Positions 9,558 to 22,694 of a stretch of 64,000 nt of DNA are shown one piece after another. Location: contig NC_081185.1 in the NCBI RefSeq assembly GCF_029867415.1, positions 76,233,553-76,297,552 of the forward strand, given 5' to 3'. Positions within the stretch are counted from its first letter, which is position 1. Each line of letters opens with the position of its first letter. The notes beneath the pieces were generated by a model, which was not told where the DNA came from, did no database searches, and was given only the letters and a program-made list of their open reading frames with translations. The stretch comes from Vicia villosa. Lineage: Eukaryota; Streptophyta; Magnoliopsida; Fabales; Fabaceae. Position numbers and translations under genes: made by a program.

Positions 9558-12500
9558 TGTCGCACGCTCGCGAAATGATACAGAGTCGCCACCAATATAT
9601 TTATTCCAAAGTGGGAAAGGAATATCAGAAAACCTAGAATAAAGAAAGGATAAGAGAAGGTCTTGCAACCAAAGATCAGGTAAGAAGTCGGTTACACAAG
9701 GGGAAGGTATTAGCACCCCTCACGTCTATGGTACTCCACAGGATCCACTTATGTTTGTTCTATTCTAAGGGTGTATAAATCTAAAGCTTAATGCTAAGGG
9801 AATGCATGCAAATGAAAGAAGAAGAAACACGGGGAGAATAAGGTTTATAAATAATTGTGCTCGCTTAGGCCCCACGACCTAATGCCTACGTATCCTTTTC
9901 AGGAATCAGAGCATTGTAGTTCGGCTCAATATGTTTTGTTTGTTTTTGTGTTTTTTAGTTGAACAGTTACATTCACACTCCGCTGCTCGACCTCTGGAGT
10001 CTTAAGTTGGGAATGGAGCGGAAATAACGTGTCCGATTAGGAGAAAGAATGCCTCGGAGGCAAGAGAGAGAAGAGAGATGACTGGTTTGTGTTTTTAGGT
10101 GTAATTCCATGATGGACGAAAACCCACTACAAGGCTTCGCATCACTTCTTTACTTTGTTTAGGTCTGAGCCTTTATTAGATATTTTGAAGTTTTTTTGAT
10201 TGGGTGTCTTTTAAGGGGAATTATTTTGTGACTTGAATCATGCCTTAAAAGTTTAAGTGTTTAGAAATTAGAGAAATACATCAAAGCCTACGCCTCAATC
10301 ATTTCTCTAAATAGCGGGTAAGAACATACATCGAGGCCTAAGCCTCAATCATTTCTCCCACTAAATAGAAAAGAACATACATCGGGGCCTACGCCCCAAT
10401 CATTTCTTTTCCACTATGAAAAAAAGAGTATTAGCATGATTCGCGTCGTCCTTTTTTAATGTTTTAAAAGTTGAAAAGGAAAAGAAGGAAAACTAGCCTA
10501 AAATGGTCAACTAGCCTAATGTTATGATTATACCTAAGTGTTAGGATTTAGAGGGAAAACTAGCCTAAAGGTTATGAATTATGGGTCCTAAGATTCTAAA
10601 GGAATATACAAGTGAAATTACAAGATAAAATCACAAGCAAGCAAGGATACAAAATTAGTACAAAAATGAATTAAAATGACTTGAAACATAGCATCAAAAC
10701 ATGAAAGCAAATGATTCAAAATATAGTGCTAAAATTAGCCTAAAAATACTATTACTTCTATGAGATTTTTATGAAGAAAATGAATTCTAATCTAAGCAAA
10801 AGAGAAATAAAATAATTAGCCTAAACTAATATTTTTGTGATTCATTTTTTATGTCAAAAATTAGCACTAAGGTCTAAAATGATGGTAGAAAATTAGTATT
10901 TATTATTTACTCAAAGAAATGGGAAAATCTAATAGAACCTTAAAAAATTAATTGAAAACAAAAGTAAACAGAGGGATGAACAGTGAATTACAGGGTGTGA
11001 AGAGAAACTGGTCGTAGGGCCCATGGTGGTTTGGCTAAATTTTTGTTACAGTCTTTCTATGCCAAAAATTGAAGTTAATGGGCTTCTGTGGGGTGCAAAG
11101 AGAAATTCGGGCGCAAGGCCCAGCCAGGGAAGCCCAGGGATTCATTTTTGTTATGGTTTCAGAATTGTCGAAAAAAGGTACGGGCCACATGGGGTGTGAA
11201 CAGCAAAACGGCCCAAGATCTCCAATTATTATTGTTTTCAGATTTTTATGAAGAATAAAAACAAATTAAACTAATAATAATAAAAGATGAATGGGAAATT
11301 AGGGTTAGAATTGTGACCTTTGGAGTTATTCGTGAAGCACCCTCCTATCTCCCTTCAAACGCCAGCGCTCACACTCTCCGACCGGAGCGTTCAGATCGCC
11401 GCCGTGAACTCACGTATTCCATTTGTCCACTCTCGTCTCAGCCCCTTCATCTCAGATTTCCATCTCTTGGTCCCTTCCTCTCAATCTCGTCTTCGACTTG
11501 TTCTTTGCAGTGTTCTTGATGATGATGCGCGATTGAAATAGAGCTAGGATTCGAGATCGGTAATTGAAGGTTGCTGATGCAATGATGAATCGTCGTTGTT
11601 ATCGAGGTTCTGCGGGTCGATGTCACTATTTGCAGAAGAAGATGATGATTGAAGCTATGGCCGACTCAAGTAAGCACGCGTTAATCTTTTGTTTTCGTTT
11701 TCCGATTCACCCTTCTTCTACTATGTAGTTGATGTCGTTGTTGTAATGCTATGGTAGATGATTGAAGCGGTTGCAGATTAGAGGATAAGGGAGATTGAAG
11801 ATTGCGAATTGAATGAGTGAAGATGATATTATGGTGAGTTCTTGGCGATTGAAGATGAAAAAGTGGGTTAAAGTGGGAAGAAGATGGAAGAAGGTTGGAG
11901 AGGAATTGAAGGGAGATGAATGTGAAGTGGAGAAGAATAAAAATGGTGGAGGTTGAGAGAAGGTGATTGAAGAATGGAGTGTGAAGTGATGAAGATGATG
12001 GAGAGTTGAACTTTGATGAATGATGAAGATGGAAATGGTGTGGAGAAATGGGGGGAGGGTAGAAACAGAGTGGTTCAGAGAGAGAGAGAGATAGGAAGGT
12101 GAGAGATGAAGAAAATGGTGTGAATGAAACGTGAAATGGTAGAGGAACCAACTGAAGAATGATGAAGATGTTATATAGGGAGATTGAATCTTCAGCAGGT
12201 TAGTTATCAATCTGATTTTCTGTTAGTTAGTTTTTTTGTTATCAGATATTGCTGAGCTAGCTGATTCGGTTAGGTTAGTTACAAAAACAGTTAGGAATTT
12301 GTTATAGGTTAGATGGTTGTTAGGAATGAATTATGTTATGTTAGTTGAAAAATTAGGAAAGTTAGTTATAAGATGGTTGGTGATTACGCTGTTAACTGAT
12401 GGTTATTGTTAGAAGAAGTTAGGGACTCTGGTGGTTAACTTAGTTTGTTGTAAAAATCGGTTAGGAAGTTAGGAATTGTAATAGAGTTAGTTACACACTG

Positions 12501-13868
12501 TTATTTTCTTGTTAGGTAGGTAGGTGGTTATTGGTTCTGTTTGGGAGTTTATTGTAGTTAGTTATGGCTTTGTTTGGTACTAGGTTTAGAAAACAGTTAG
12601 GAGTTGGAAGTTAGTTATCAGGTGGTTAGTATTAGTAGGTTATGAACTCTGTTTTGGACAATCGAAAGGTGGTTAAGTGGCTGTTTGTAAGTTAGAGGGA
12701 ATTGTGGTAAATTTTTGTTTATATGCAGGGTTGGAATTATGGTGCAGCAGGGACTGTTAGAGAGTTGAAGGAGGTAATGAATAGATGATCAAGTTTCTGT
12801 TTATGGTATTTTGGGATTGGTTAAAAGTTGATTCGTTAGTGGCTGGTTTATTATTTGTATGCACTAGGGAATTTGGTTTGAATGTGTATTCTGGTTTTCT
12901 TTTTGATGTGTATGTATGCTGATGTGTGCAGGTACAGGGCAGCCATAGGGGAAGTGAATGATGGAGTAAGGGCATGTTTGTATGGTCTTGAAAAACATAG
13001 CATGAAGCCTGGAAGATAAACTTGCCGGATGGTATCATGAAAGGCAAAGCAAGCTTGGAGGAGACTTGTGGATGATGATGATGGTGATGATGATTAAGAT
13101 GAAATTTAGAAACAAATAGAACCTGACATGTACCATGCAACATGGCCCTTGTAGAAACTTGAATTTCTCTTTCTTTGTTCAAACTTTGATGGAATGTAAT
13201 GGTGTAAATAACTCACACTTGATTATTGTATAAATGTGGATGAGTTTTGAATGGTGCAATGTTTGGTTTTCAATGTATTTTACTTATAAAGCACTCTTGG
13301 ATCTTGTAATAAGGAATGGTCTTTGATGGATGCATATTTGTGAAACTTTGTAATGGAATTGGACTTTGTCTTGAATAGTAGTGTATACCTTTATGATAGA
13401 GTTGAAATACCAACGAACAAACTCTTAAATCTTGAGTGAGTATTTTCCTCCTAGGCTTCAAATTTGAGATTTAACTCTTTACACTCTTAAGTAAACCAAA
13501 GCATAAGGTGGAAGAAGCCAAAAATCAATCCTTTTATCAAGTAGCCCGTAAAGTGGAACTGATCCGCCACAATACCATGTACAATTCAATTTTGCACAAA
13601 TTCATTATCGATTCCAACTCCATAAGAGAAACTCCTCGTTTTGTCATATGAATATGGAAATAAATCCTTATACACGTGACCATAAGTCAAGACCATGATT
13701 CCCTTAATTTACACGCCAAGAGCATTCCAATTGGACCAAGCTTGTAAAGTATAGAACTCCAAAATCCAGTGAGTGTGAATGTTAGATGACTTAATGGAGG
13801 TATGCAAATGAATGTGAAGTTTAGCCAGTTAGTGGTAGAATCAGATGGGCAAATTTTGGGGTGCAACA
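9558..13868 (-). repeat. LARD LTR 2 (middle)
   Basis: 4,311 bp with the same organisation as LTR 1. By eye it is almost identical to LTR 3 as far as LTR 3 extends, but clearly different from LTR 1 until about 13170, after which it matches LTR 1. The AG tract near 12080 has seven repeats, against six in LTR 1 and eight in LTR 3. This pattern fits a crossover between the two outer LTRs near the right end of this LTR. Confidence 0.85.
12171..12178 (-). promoter_or_regulatory. Predicted TATA box of LARD LTR 2
   Basis: Same CTATATAA (minus strand) as in LTR 1, followed by the same pyrimidine-rich leader. Confidence 0.5.
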
Positions 13869-14009
13869 GCTGCCCCTATTTAATCGTCTTAAACCTGAAG
13901 GAGAGATTGGCGTTAGCCTTTCGAGCATTCAAGGTGGAAGAAGATTAAATACCAACTGAACCTGAAAATTTGCCTTATGAGAGATAGGATCCACTGAGGA
14001 AGAAATGGT

Positions 14010-15702
14010 GTCAACTCCACTGAGGAAGATTGTATCAACTCTGGGTTGAACAAATTAACTCTGGGTTAGAAATGAAATATGACTCAACTCTGGGTTGAAG
14101 GAGAAAAGTGGGTCAACTCTGGGTCGAAGAATAAAGGAAAGTCAACTCGGGGTTGGACAAGAGGTGAACATCAATTCTGGATTGAGAGAAGAAAGGGAAA
14201 TCGGTATTAATGGGACAAGATATGGGTATCAACTCTGGGTTGAAGGAGAAGAAAAGAAAATCATCTCTGGGTCGAAGACAATGGGTAGACATCAACTCTG
14301 GGTTGAGAGGGAAAAGAGAAATCAAATTTGGATTGAACAAGAAATGGATATCAATTATGGGTTGAAAAGAAGTAGGGAAGTCCACTCTGGATTGAGCAAA
14401 GGATAACCGTCAACTCTGGATTGAGAGGGAAAGATAACGAAACTAGAAACAACCGTCAACTCTGGGTTGAGAGGGGAAAGACAAAAGATAATCGTCAACT
14501 CTGGATTGAGTAGGAAAAGAGAAATCGATTCTGGATTAAATAAGAGGTCAACTTTGGGTTGAGTGGGAAAAGATAAAAGATAACCGTCAACTCTGGGTTG
14601 ATTGGGAAAGACAAATAATGATCGTCAACTCTGGGTTGAGTAGGAAAATAGAAAGATAACTGTCAACTCTAGGTTGAGTGGGAAAAGAGAAATCAATAAG
14701 AAATAACCGTCAACTCTGGGTTGAGTGGGAAAGGAGAAAAGATAACCGTCAACTATGGGTTGAGTGGGAAAAGGATAAAGGATGACCGTCAACTCTGGGT
14801 TGAGTGGGAAAAGGATCAACTCTAGGTTGAATAAAAGATAACCGTCAACTCTGGGTTGAGTGGGAAAAGGAAGAGAAGTCAATTCTGAATCGAACAAAGG
14901 ATGACCGTCAACTCTGGGTTGAATGGGAAAAGAAGAAATCAATTCTGGATTGAATAAAGGGTGACCGTCAACTCTGGGTTGAGTGGGAAAAGGATAAATC
15001 AATTATGGATTGAATAAAGGGTGACCGTCAACAGGGACGGACCCAGAAATTTTAATTAGTGGGGGCATTATATATATTTTTTCAATGGTTATCAAATGTA
15101 TAATATGGAAAGTAAAAAAATAATAATTATATTAGTATTAAAATATATAATTTAGTATTCTAATAATATTTAGATTTATTAAAATTACAAATAAGTATGT
15201 AAATATAGAGCAAAGATTTATTGTCTTAACTTTATTGAAAGATTGTGTATCCCTTATAATTCTAAGTTTAAAAATTGTACTATATAATATAATTGATTTA
15301 TGATTATATTAAAGTAATTGAATCAAATGCAATGCACAATCTAGAACATCTTTTCTCAGTGGGCCACATAATAGGTTAACAAAACTTGTATTTCCATAGA
15401 TAATAGTGTTTAATAACATACATGAATAATTACTCAAAACTTAGTGGGGTCACCAACCCACACTTCCTTCAACGTAGGTTCGTCCCTGACCGTCAACTCT
15501 AGGTTGAGTGGGAAAAGGATAAAAGATAACCGTCAACTCTGGGTTGAGTGGGAAAAAGGAGAAGTCAATTCTGGATTGAATAAAGGATATCCGTCAACTC
15601 TGGGTGAGAGGGAAGAGATAATTAACTCAGGGTTAAAAGATGAAAGGAAAGTCAACTCGGGGTTGAACACAAAAAACATCAACTCTGAGTTGAAGAAATA
15701 TG
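14010..15702 (-). repeat. Second copy of the stem-loop minisatellite
   Basis: Same units in the same order as 4899-6591, interrupted by the same MITE. I noticed no base differences between the two arrays. Confidence 0.75.
15032..15488. mobile_element. Second copy of the hAT-type MITE
   Basis: Same 457-bp element at the same site with the same ACCGTCAA duplication. It therefore inserted before the 9.1-kb unit was duplicated. Confidence 0.88.
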
Positions 15703-18668
15703 AACATGATTGACTTTGGGGGATGACACCACAATGGTAACTCTGAATGATCTAGTGGAATATCAATTGAATGCTTGGTAGGGACCTCATCTGATGAGTA
15801 ACTTGGCTTATGCTTCATATGCAATGTTTGATTTATTTGTGCACTTCTGGAGATGCAATGTTATGGATTCTATATGTAATGTACTGATTGATTAGGGTTT
15901 CTGCTTTGATGTGGAATAGATTAGGTGGAGTTCTGAAACTCTGTTTGAGAATCAAGGTGGGGTGGATGCCCCTGATTTGTTGATGATTGGATCATGCGGG
16001 AGAAATTATAATGAAAATGCAATGATATGCATGATGTATGTATGATTATGAACGGAATGATTGTTTCCATGATACTAGGAGTGGAAGGAGGATGCCCTTG
16101 TGGAAAGGTCATTGCTTGAAGGAGAGAACTTGTGAAGGTGAGGTGTTTGGCTTGACTCCTCGACACTTGTCTCGATATTTGACACTTGATTAAAGATGAA
16201 GAGATGAATTATTGCTAGCTTGCTCCAGCTTGTATGATCTTTTGAGATAGAACTTTGATATGCTTGAATCATGGAGACTTGAAATGGTATGCCCCAGTGT
16301 AGATCGAGGGATGAATGCCCCAGATTGAAGGGAGCTCTTCCACCTAACGGATTCTTCAGGTATTTGCTCAGTAGACCGACCAACCTTTGCTTTTGTAAGA
16401 TTACTCGATGGAATTTCAATGTTGAACTTTCCTTGGTATCAAGTACTTATTTTCAAGATTAGAGACAATTCTGTTTTGAAAAGGATAATGAGAATGCAAT
16501 GCACATGTTATTCTCAAAGAAAAAGTTTTATTTGTCAAAATGTTGTACTGATACTAACACAAGCGACAAGCAACATTAGGAGTCAGTTTTGACATGATTT
16601 CACAGTTTGTATGCTTTCAGAACGAACCCTGCTTCAATTAGGACTTTTGAGGGTTGTAACGTGGCCGGGTTCACGGTTTGAGAAACAAAGGATAAAGGCT
16701 CAAATTCTACTTAACCCACCCCTTCTTCGTGATGTTCTCCAGTCCTACGTTCAGCTAGTTCGAAACGAGTGTTCACCTTTCAGGAAGGATTGTGATGGAG
16801 GAGGATCCTTTATGGCTTTGATGGATGTGGCCGTCACCCTTTGGTGCTTTTGTTGATGGTCACAAAAACTTGTCCCTTGGAGGATTTTTTTTTTGCTTTC
16901 CCTAATTTTTTCCTGGACAAAAAGTTTCTTTTGATTTTGGTTTTCGTTGTCCAGCGGGATATGCCCAAATTTTCACCTAAGTCATTTGCTTTCAAGCTTT
17001 TTTTTTTTTGACTTAGCGGGCTATTGTTTCTCTTTTTTCATCATGATTCATAACTCTCTTTTCATTCTTTTTTGTCTCGTTCGGGAACAAGTTGTATGAC
17101 TTTTGTGATTGACTTGAAGAAAAGGTTGTGACTGCCTTCTTCTCAGTGGATGAGAGACATCCATTGTGGATTGTGCTCTTCTTCTTTGTTGTGAGAGATA
17201 TGATTGATCCTCTGATAGAATGCCTGAAAGTTGAGTGCTCGGTCGCACTAACTGAAGACTACCCTGTCCCTGGTTAAGATTGAGGGTTTTGTATTTTTGA
17301 AAAAGAAACTACTACTTCTTAGGCTCAAAGGGGTTGGCGAAGGTTTCTCTCCCTTATAACTCCAGTGTTTAGGAAGTGAAACAATGCCTGTACATCGTCA
17401 GCAGGATCTTTGTTCCAAAATCATACAATTAGTAGTTCATGTGTTTTTCATTTTTCATCATTCTCCTTTTTTAGTTTCTTAAGACAAATGAGTTGAAGTA
17501 TCAATGAACATAATGACAAAGATGAAATGATTTGAGAAAAACATGTATATTACATTATTTTTATTTATTCAAACATGATGAGTTTCTTACAATGAGAAGT
17601 ACTTGATAACAACGAAAGTAATATAATTGAAAATACTTGAGAAGTCTAAACAATGGCAATATTGGCCTTATTTTGATGCAAATGAAATGTTCTCTGACAA
17701 ACACAAAGTCTTTAGGCTCCACTTGTGGAAGGTGCCCTCATGAGGAGGCATGGTTATCTGATAGTAGCTTGATCTTGTTTGTAATTCCCCATGATTTTTT
17801 GTCTGTTAATTCTTGTCAGATATTGGCGTCGAGGAATCATCTTAACTGATCGGATGGAGATAAAGAAGGTAAGAGTTTTGGTAACCATGGATGCACATGC
17901 ATGAATGCAAAATGTTAATGATGATGCAAATTCAACATAAATAAGGATCAAGGATCAAGGCCTCTTAAATAATAGCTTCTCATGATTAATAAGATATGGT
18001 CGAATCCTCCAGATTCAGAGGTTCGACGTTGCTTTCTCGATAAACAGCTTGTGCATAAGTCAAGGATGGTCGAACCATCCAGATTCAGAGGTTCGACGTT
18101 GGTTCTGATAGATAGCTTTTGTATAGGTCACATAAGGTCAAACCTCCAGATTCAGAGGTTCGACGTTGGTTATGATAGATAGTCTGAATGACATGGGGTA
18201 TGATGGAGGCATGTTTTCCTGCAAAACAAAATTCCCAACCACTCTCACAGGTAGGATCTAGTATACGGTAGGTCAAAAGGGTCACCAGCCGTTATAGTTC
18301 TCCTGAAATACTATCATTGTGCATCTACACGCCAACGATTGTACCTCATTTGAACCCGGACTGGGCGTGGGTCTCATGCTCGCACTAGACAAGACCTGAC
18401 ATCTCGCCGGCGTCATGATCCACTCTATCCTAGTGTCCTAAGTAACACTCTGGCCTGGGTATTGGGCCTTTTACCTCAAATCAGTAACATCCCATCCCAA
18501 CAGAATAACATAATAATAATCCACAGTATAGGAAAATAAAAATGCAATGCATAAAGAAATAAAGCGATAAAGCAATAAAGCAATAAAGCAATAAAGCAAT
18601 AAATCAATAAATGAACACCCAAAGAAAAAAAAACAAACAAAAGCTAGATCCCCAGTGAAGTCGCCAGC

Positions 18669-21600
18669 TGTCGCACGCTCGCGAAATGATACAGAGTCGC
18701 CACCAATATATTTATTCCAAAGTGGGAAAGGAATATCAGAAAACCTAGAATAAAGAAAGGATAAGAGAAGGTCTTGCAACCAAAGATCAGGTAAGAAGTC
18801 GGTTACACAAGGGGAAGGTATTAGCACCCCTCACGTCTATGGTACTCCACAGGATCCACTTATGTTTGTTCTATTCTAAGGGTGTATAAATCTAAAGCTT
18901 AATGCTAAGGGAATGCATGCAAATGAAAGAAGAAGAAACACGGGGAGAATAAGGTTTATAAATAATTGTGCTCGCTTAGGCCCCACGACCTAATGCCTAC
19001 GTATCCTTTTCAGGAATCAGAGCATTGTAGTTCGGCTCAATATGTTTTGTTTGTTTTTGTGTTTTTTAGTTGAACAGTTACATTCACACTCCGCTGCTCG
19101 ACCTCTGGAGTCTTAAGTTGGGAATGGAGCGGAAATAACGTGTCCGATTAGGAGAAAGAATGCCTCGGAGGCAAGAGAGAGAAGAGAGATGACTGGTTTG
19201 TGTTTTTAGGTGTAATTCCATGATGGACGAAAACCCACTACAAGGCTTCGCATCACTTCTTTACTTTGTTTAGGTCTGAGCCTTTATTAGATATTTTGAA
19301 GTTTTTTTGATTGGGTGTCTTTTAAGGGGAATTATTTTGTGACTTGAATCATGCCTTAAAAGTTTAAGTGTTTAGAAATTAGAGAAATACATCAAAGCCT
19401 ACGCCTCAATCATTTCTCTAAATAGCGGGTAAGAACATACATCGAGGCCTAAGCCTCAATCATTTCTCCCACTAAATAGAAAAGAACATACATCGGGGCC
19501 TACGCCCCAATCATTTCTTTTCCACTATGAAAAAAAGAGTATTAGCATGATTCGCGTCGTCCTTTTTTAATGTTTTAAAAGTTGAAAAGGAAAAGAAGGA
19601 AAACTAGCCTAAAATGGTCAACTAGCCTAATGTTATGATTATACCTAAGTGTTAGGATTTAGAGGGAAAACTAGCCTAAAGGTTATGAATTATGGGTCCT
19701 AAGATTCTAAAGGAATATACAAGTGAAATTACAAGATAAAATCACAAGCAAGCAAGGATACAAAATTAGTACAAAAATGAATTAAAATGACTTGAAACAT
19801 AGCATCAAAACATGAAAGCAAATGATTCAAAATATAGTGCTAAAATTAGCCTAAAAATACTATTACTTCTATGAGATTTTTATGAAGAAAATGAATTCTA
19901 ATCTAAGCAAAAGAGAAATAAAATAATTAGCCTAAACTAATATTTTTGTGATTCATTTTTTATGTCAAAAATTAGCACTAAGGTCTAAAATGATGGTAGA
20001 AAATTAGTATTTATTATTTACTCAAAGAAATGGGAAAATCTAATAGAACCTTAAAAAATTAATTGAAAACAAAAGTAAACAGAGGGATGAACAGTGAATT
20101 ACAGGGTGTGAAGAGAAACTGGTCGTAGGGCCCATGGTGGTTTGGCTAAATTTTTGTTACAGTCTTTCTATGCCAAAAATTGAAGTTAATGGGCTTCTGT
20201 GGGGTGCAAAGAGAAATTCGGGCGCAAGGCCCAGCCAGGGAAGCCCAGGGATTCATTTTTGTTATGGTTTCAGAATTGTCGAAAAAAGGTACGGGCCACA
20301 TGGGGTGTGAACAGCAAAACGGCCCAAGATCTCCAATTATTATTGTTTTCAGATTTTTATGAAGAATAAAAACAAATTAAACTAATAATAATAAAAGATG
20401 AATGGGAAATTAGGGTTAGAATTGTGACCTTTGGAGTTATTCGTGAAGCACCCTCCTATCTCCCTTCAAACGCCAGCGCTCACACTCTCCGACCGGAGCG
20501 TTCAGATCGCCGCCGTGAACTCACGTATTCCATTTGTCCACTCTCGTCTCAGCCCCTTCATCTCAGATTTCCATCTCTTGGTCCCTTCCTCTCAATCTCG
20601 TCTTCGACTTGTTCTTTGCAGTGTTCTTGATGATGATGCGCGATTGAAATAGAGCTAGGATTCGAGATCGGTAATTGAAGGTTGCTGATGCAATGATGAA
20701 TCGTCGTTGTTATCGAGGTTCTGCGGGTCGATGTCACTATTTGCAGAAGAAGATGATGATTGAAGCTATGGCCGACTCAAGTAAGCACGCGTTAATCTTT
20801 TGTTTTCGTTTTCCGATTCACCCTTCTTCTACTATGTAGTTGATGTCGTTGTTGTAATGCTATGGTAGATGATTGAAGCGGTTGCAGATTAGAGGATAAG
20901 GGAGATTGAAGATTGCGAATTGAATGAGTGAAGATGATATTATGGTGAGTTCTTGGCGATTGAAGATGAAAAAGTGGGTTAAAGTGGGAAGAAGATGGAA
21001 GAAGGTTGGAGAGGAATTGAAGGGAGATGAATGTGAAGTGGAGAAGAATAAAAATGGTGGAGGTTGAGAGAAGGTGATTGAAGAATGGAGTGTGAAGTGA
21101 TGAAGATGATGGAGAGTTGAACTTTGATGAATGATGAAGATGGAAATGGTGTGGAGAAATGGGGGGAGGGTAGAAACAGAGTGGTTCAGAGAGAGAGAGA
21201 GAGATAGGAAGGTGAGAGATGAAGAAAATGGTGTGAATGAAACGTGAAATGGTAGAGGAACCAACTGAAGAATGATGAAGATGTTATATAGGGAGATTGA
21301 ATCTTCAGCAGGTTAGTTATCAATCTGATTTTCTGTTAGTTAGTTTTTTTGTTATCAGATATTGCTGAGCTAGCTGATTCGGTTAGGTTAGTTACAAAAA
21401 CAGTTAGGAATTTGTTATAGGTTAGATGGTTGTTAGGAATGAATTATGTTATGTTAGTTGAAAAATTAGGAAAGTTAGTTATAAGATGGTTGGTGATTAC
21501 GCTGTTAACTGATGGTTATTGTTAGAAGAAGTTAGGGACTCTGGTGGTTAACTTAGTTTGTTGTAAAAATCGGTTAGGAAGTTAGGAATTGTAATAGAGT

Positions 21601-22067
21601 TAGTTACACACTGTTATTTTCTTGTTAGGTAGGTAGGTGGTTATTGGTTCTGTTTGGGAGTTTATTGTAGTTAGTTATGGCTTTGTTTGGTACTAGGTTT
21701 AGAAAACAGTTAGGAGTTGGAAGTTAGTTATCAGGTGGTTAGTATTAGTAGGTTATGAACTCTGTTTTGGACAATCGAAAGGTGGTTAAGTGGCTGTTTG
21801 TAAGTTAGAGGGAATTGTGGTAAATTTTTGTTTATATGCAGGGTTGGAATTATGGTGCAGCAGGGACTGTTAGAGAGTTGAAGGAGGTAATGAATAGATG
21901 ATCAAGTTTCTGTTTATGGTATTTTGGGATTGGTTAAAAGTTGATTCGTTAGTGGCTGGTTTATTATTTGTATGCACTAGGGAATTTGGTTTGAATGTGT
22001 ATTCTGGTTTTCTTTTTGATGTGTATGTATGCTGATGTGTGCAGGTACAGGGCAGCCATAGGGGAAG
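18669..22067 (-). repeat. LARD LTR 3, cut by the assembly gap
   Basis: 3,399 bp of LTR nearly identical to LTR 2, including the TATA box at 21284-21291. It has eight AG repeats near 21187, which distinguishes it from LTR 2. About 914 bp of the LTR are missing at the gap. Confidence 0.85.
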
Positions 22068-22167
22068 NNNNNNNNNNNNNNNNNNNNNNNNNNNNNNNNN
22101 NNNNNNNNNNNNNNNNNNNNNNNNNNNNNNNNNNNNNNNNNNNNNNNNNNNNNNNNNNNNNNNNNNN
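22068..22167. other. Assembly gap (100 N)
   Basis: Exactly 100 N, the usual placeholder for a gap of unknown size. The left flank stops inside LARD LTR 3 and the right flank starts inside an Ogre LTR. If both LTRs are complete, at least about 914 + 1,891 bp are hidden, plus the left parts of the nested elements. Confidence 0.97.
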
Positions 22168-22687
22168 AATCATTTTGATATGAGACCAAAGACATTGGTT
22201 AGAGGACTCTTTGAGGTTTCCAAAAAGTGCAAGATCTCCTTCATATGACAAAAATTGAGGGATTTACACCTTGTTGAAGTTGGCTAAATTTTGGGAAAAT
22301 GCATGAAATCAACATTGCTCAAAAATGTTTTTTTTTCCAAAAGATGCCCAAGTTTTTATGGTCCAAACATCTTTGCCATGTTACTATGGGCCTCCCACGA
22401 CCAAGACAAAGCCCACATCTTTATTGGCCATTTTTTGACATAATTTTATCTTACTTTAAGATTAAAATTAAAAGGAAAATTGCATGGATAATGGTTGGCT
22501 TGGCCTCCAAGTATGACTCACTTCAAGGAAGTCTTCATTTTTTCTGCAGAGAAATTGAAGAGCAAGATAAGAGCATTGAATGGAGTCAAGCTTGGTCAAC
22601 AATTCAAAGATTTTTAATATTTTAAAAATCAAACTTTCAACAAAGACAACAAAGCTTCTTAGCTTGAGTTCCAAGCAACCTTTGGGC

Positions 22688-22694
22688 TATAAAA
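22688..22694 (+). promoter_or_regulatory. TATA box in the middle of the Ogre A 5' LTR
   Basis: TATAAAA followed about 20 bases later by CATACTTCAGC. The other LTRs have equivalent boxes at 39197-39204 and 57918-57925. One of two candidate promoters of the LTR. Confidence 0.5.

Larger units (their letters stand above)
13869..18668 (-). mobile_element. LARD internal domain 2 (non-coding)
   Basis: 4,800 bp, same length and order as domain 1: PPT at 13869-13890, stem-loop minisatellite at 14010-15702 with the MITE inside, 67-70-bp repeats near 17994-18183, CAATAAAG microsatellite near 18556-18611, PBS at 18649-18666. Only about six substitutions relative to domain 1 were seen. No protein motif is visible. 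Confidence 0.8.
454..22067 (-). mobile_element. Tandem array of a large non-autonomous Ogre-like LTR element (LARD-like): LTR-internal-LTR-internal-LTR
   Basis: Three LTRs (454-4757, 9558-13868, 18669-22067 cut by the gap) alternate with two 4.8-kb internal domains; the period is 9,104 bp at the first junction and 9,111 bp at the second. All parts read on the minus strand. The LTRs have TGT...ACA ends, a PBS two bases after the LTR, and a PPT directly before the next LTR. No gag, protease, RT or integrase motif is visible on either strand, which fits a large retrotransposon derivative. Ends and primer type match the Ogre elements in this window, so mobilisation by Ogre enzymes is a reasonable inference. 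LTR-internal-LTR-internal-LTR structures are a known product of unequal crossing-over between the two LTRs of one element. Confidence 0.85.

Noticed and set aside
9360..9716. 118-codon minus-strand frame repeated at 18471
   Set aside because: It runs through the PBS and LTR border and matches no family.
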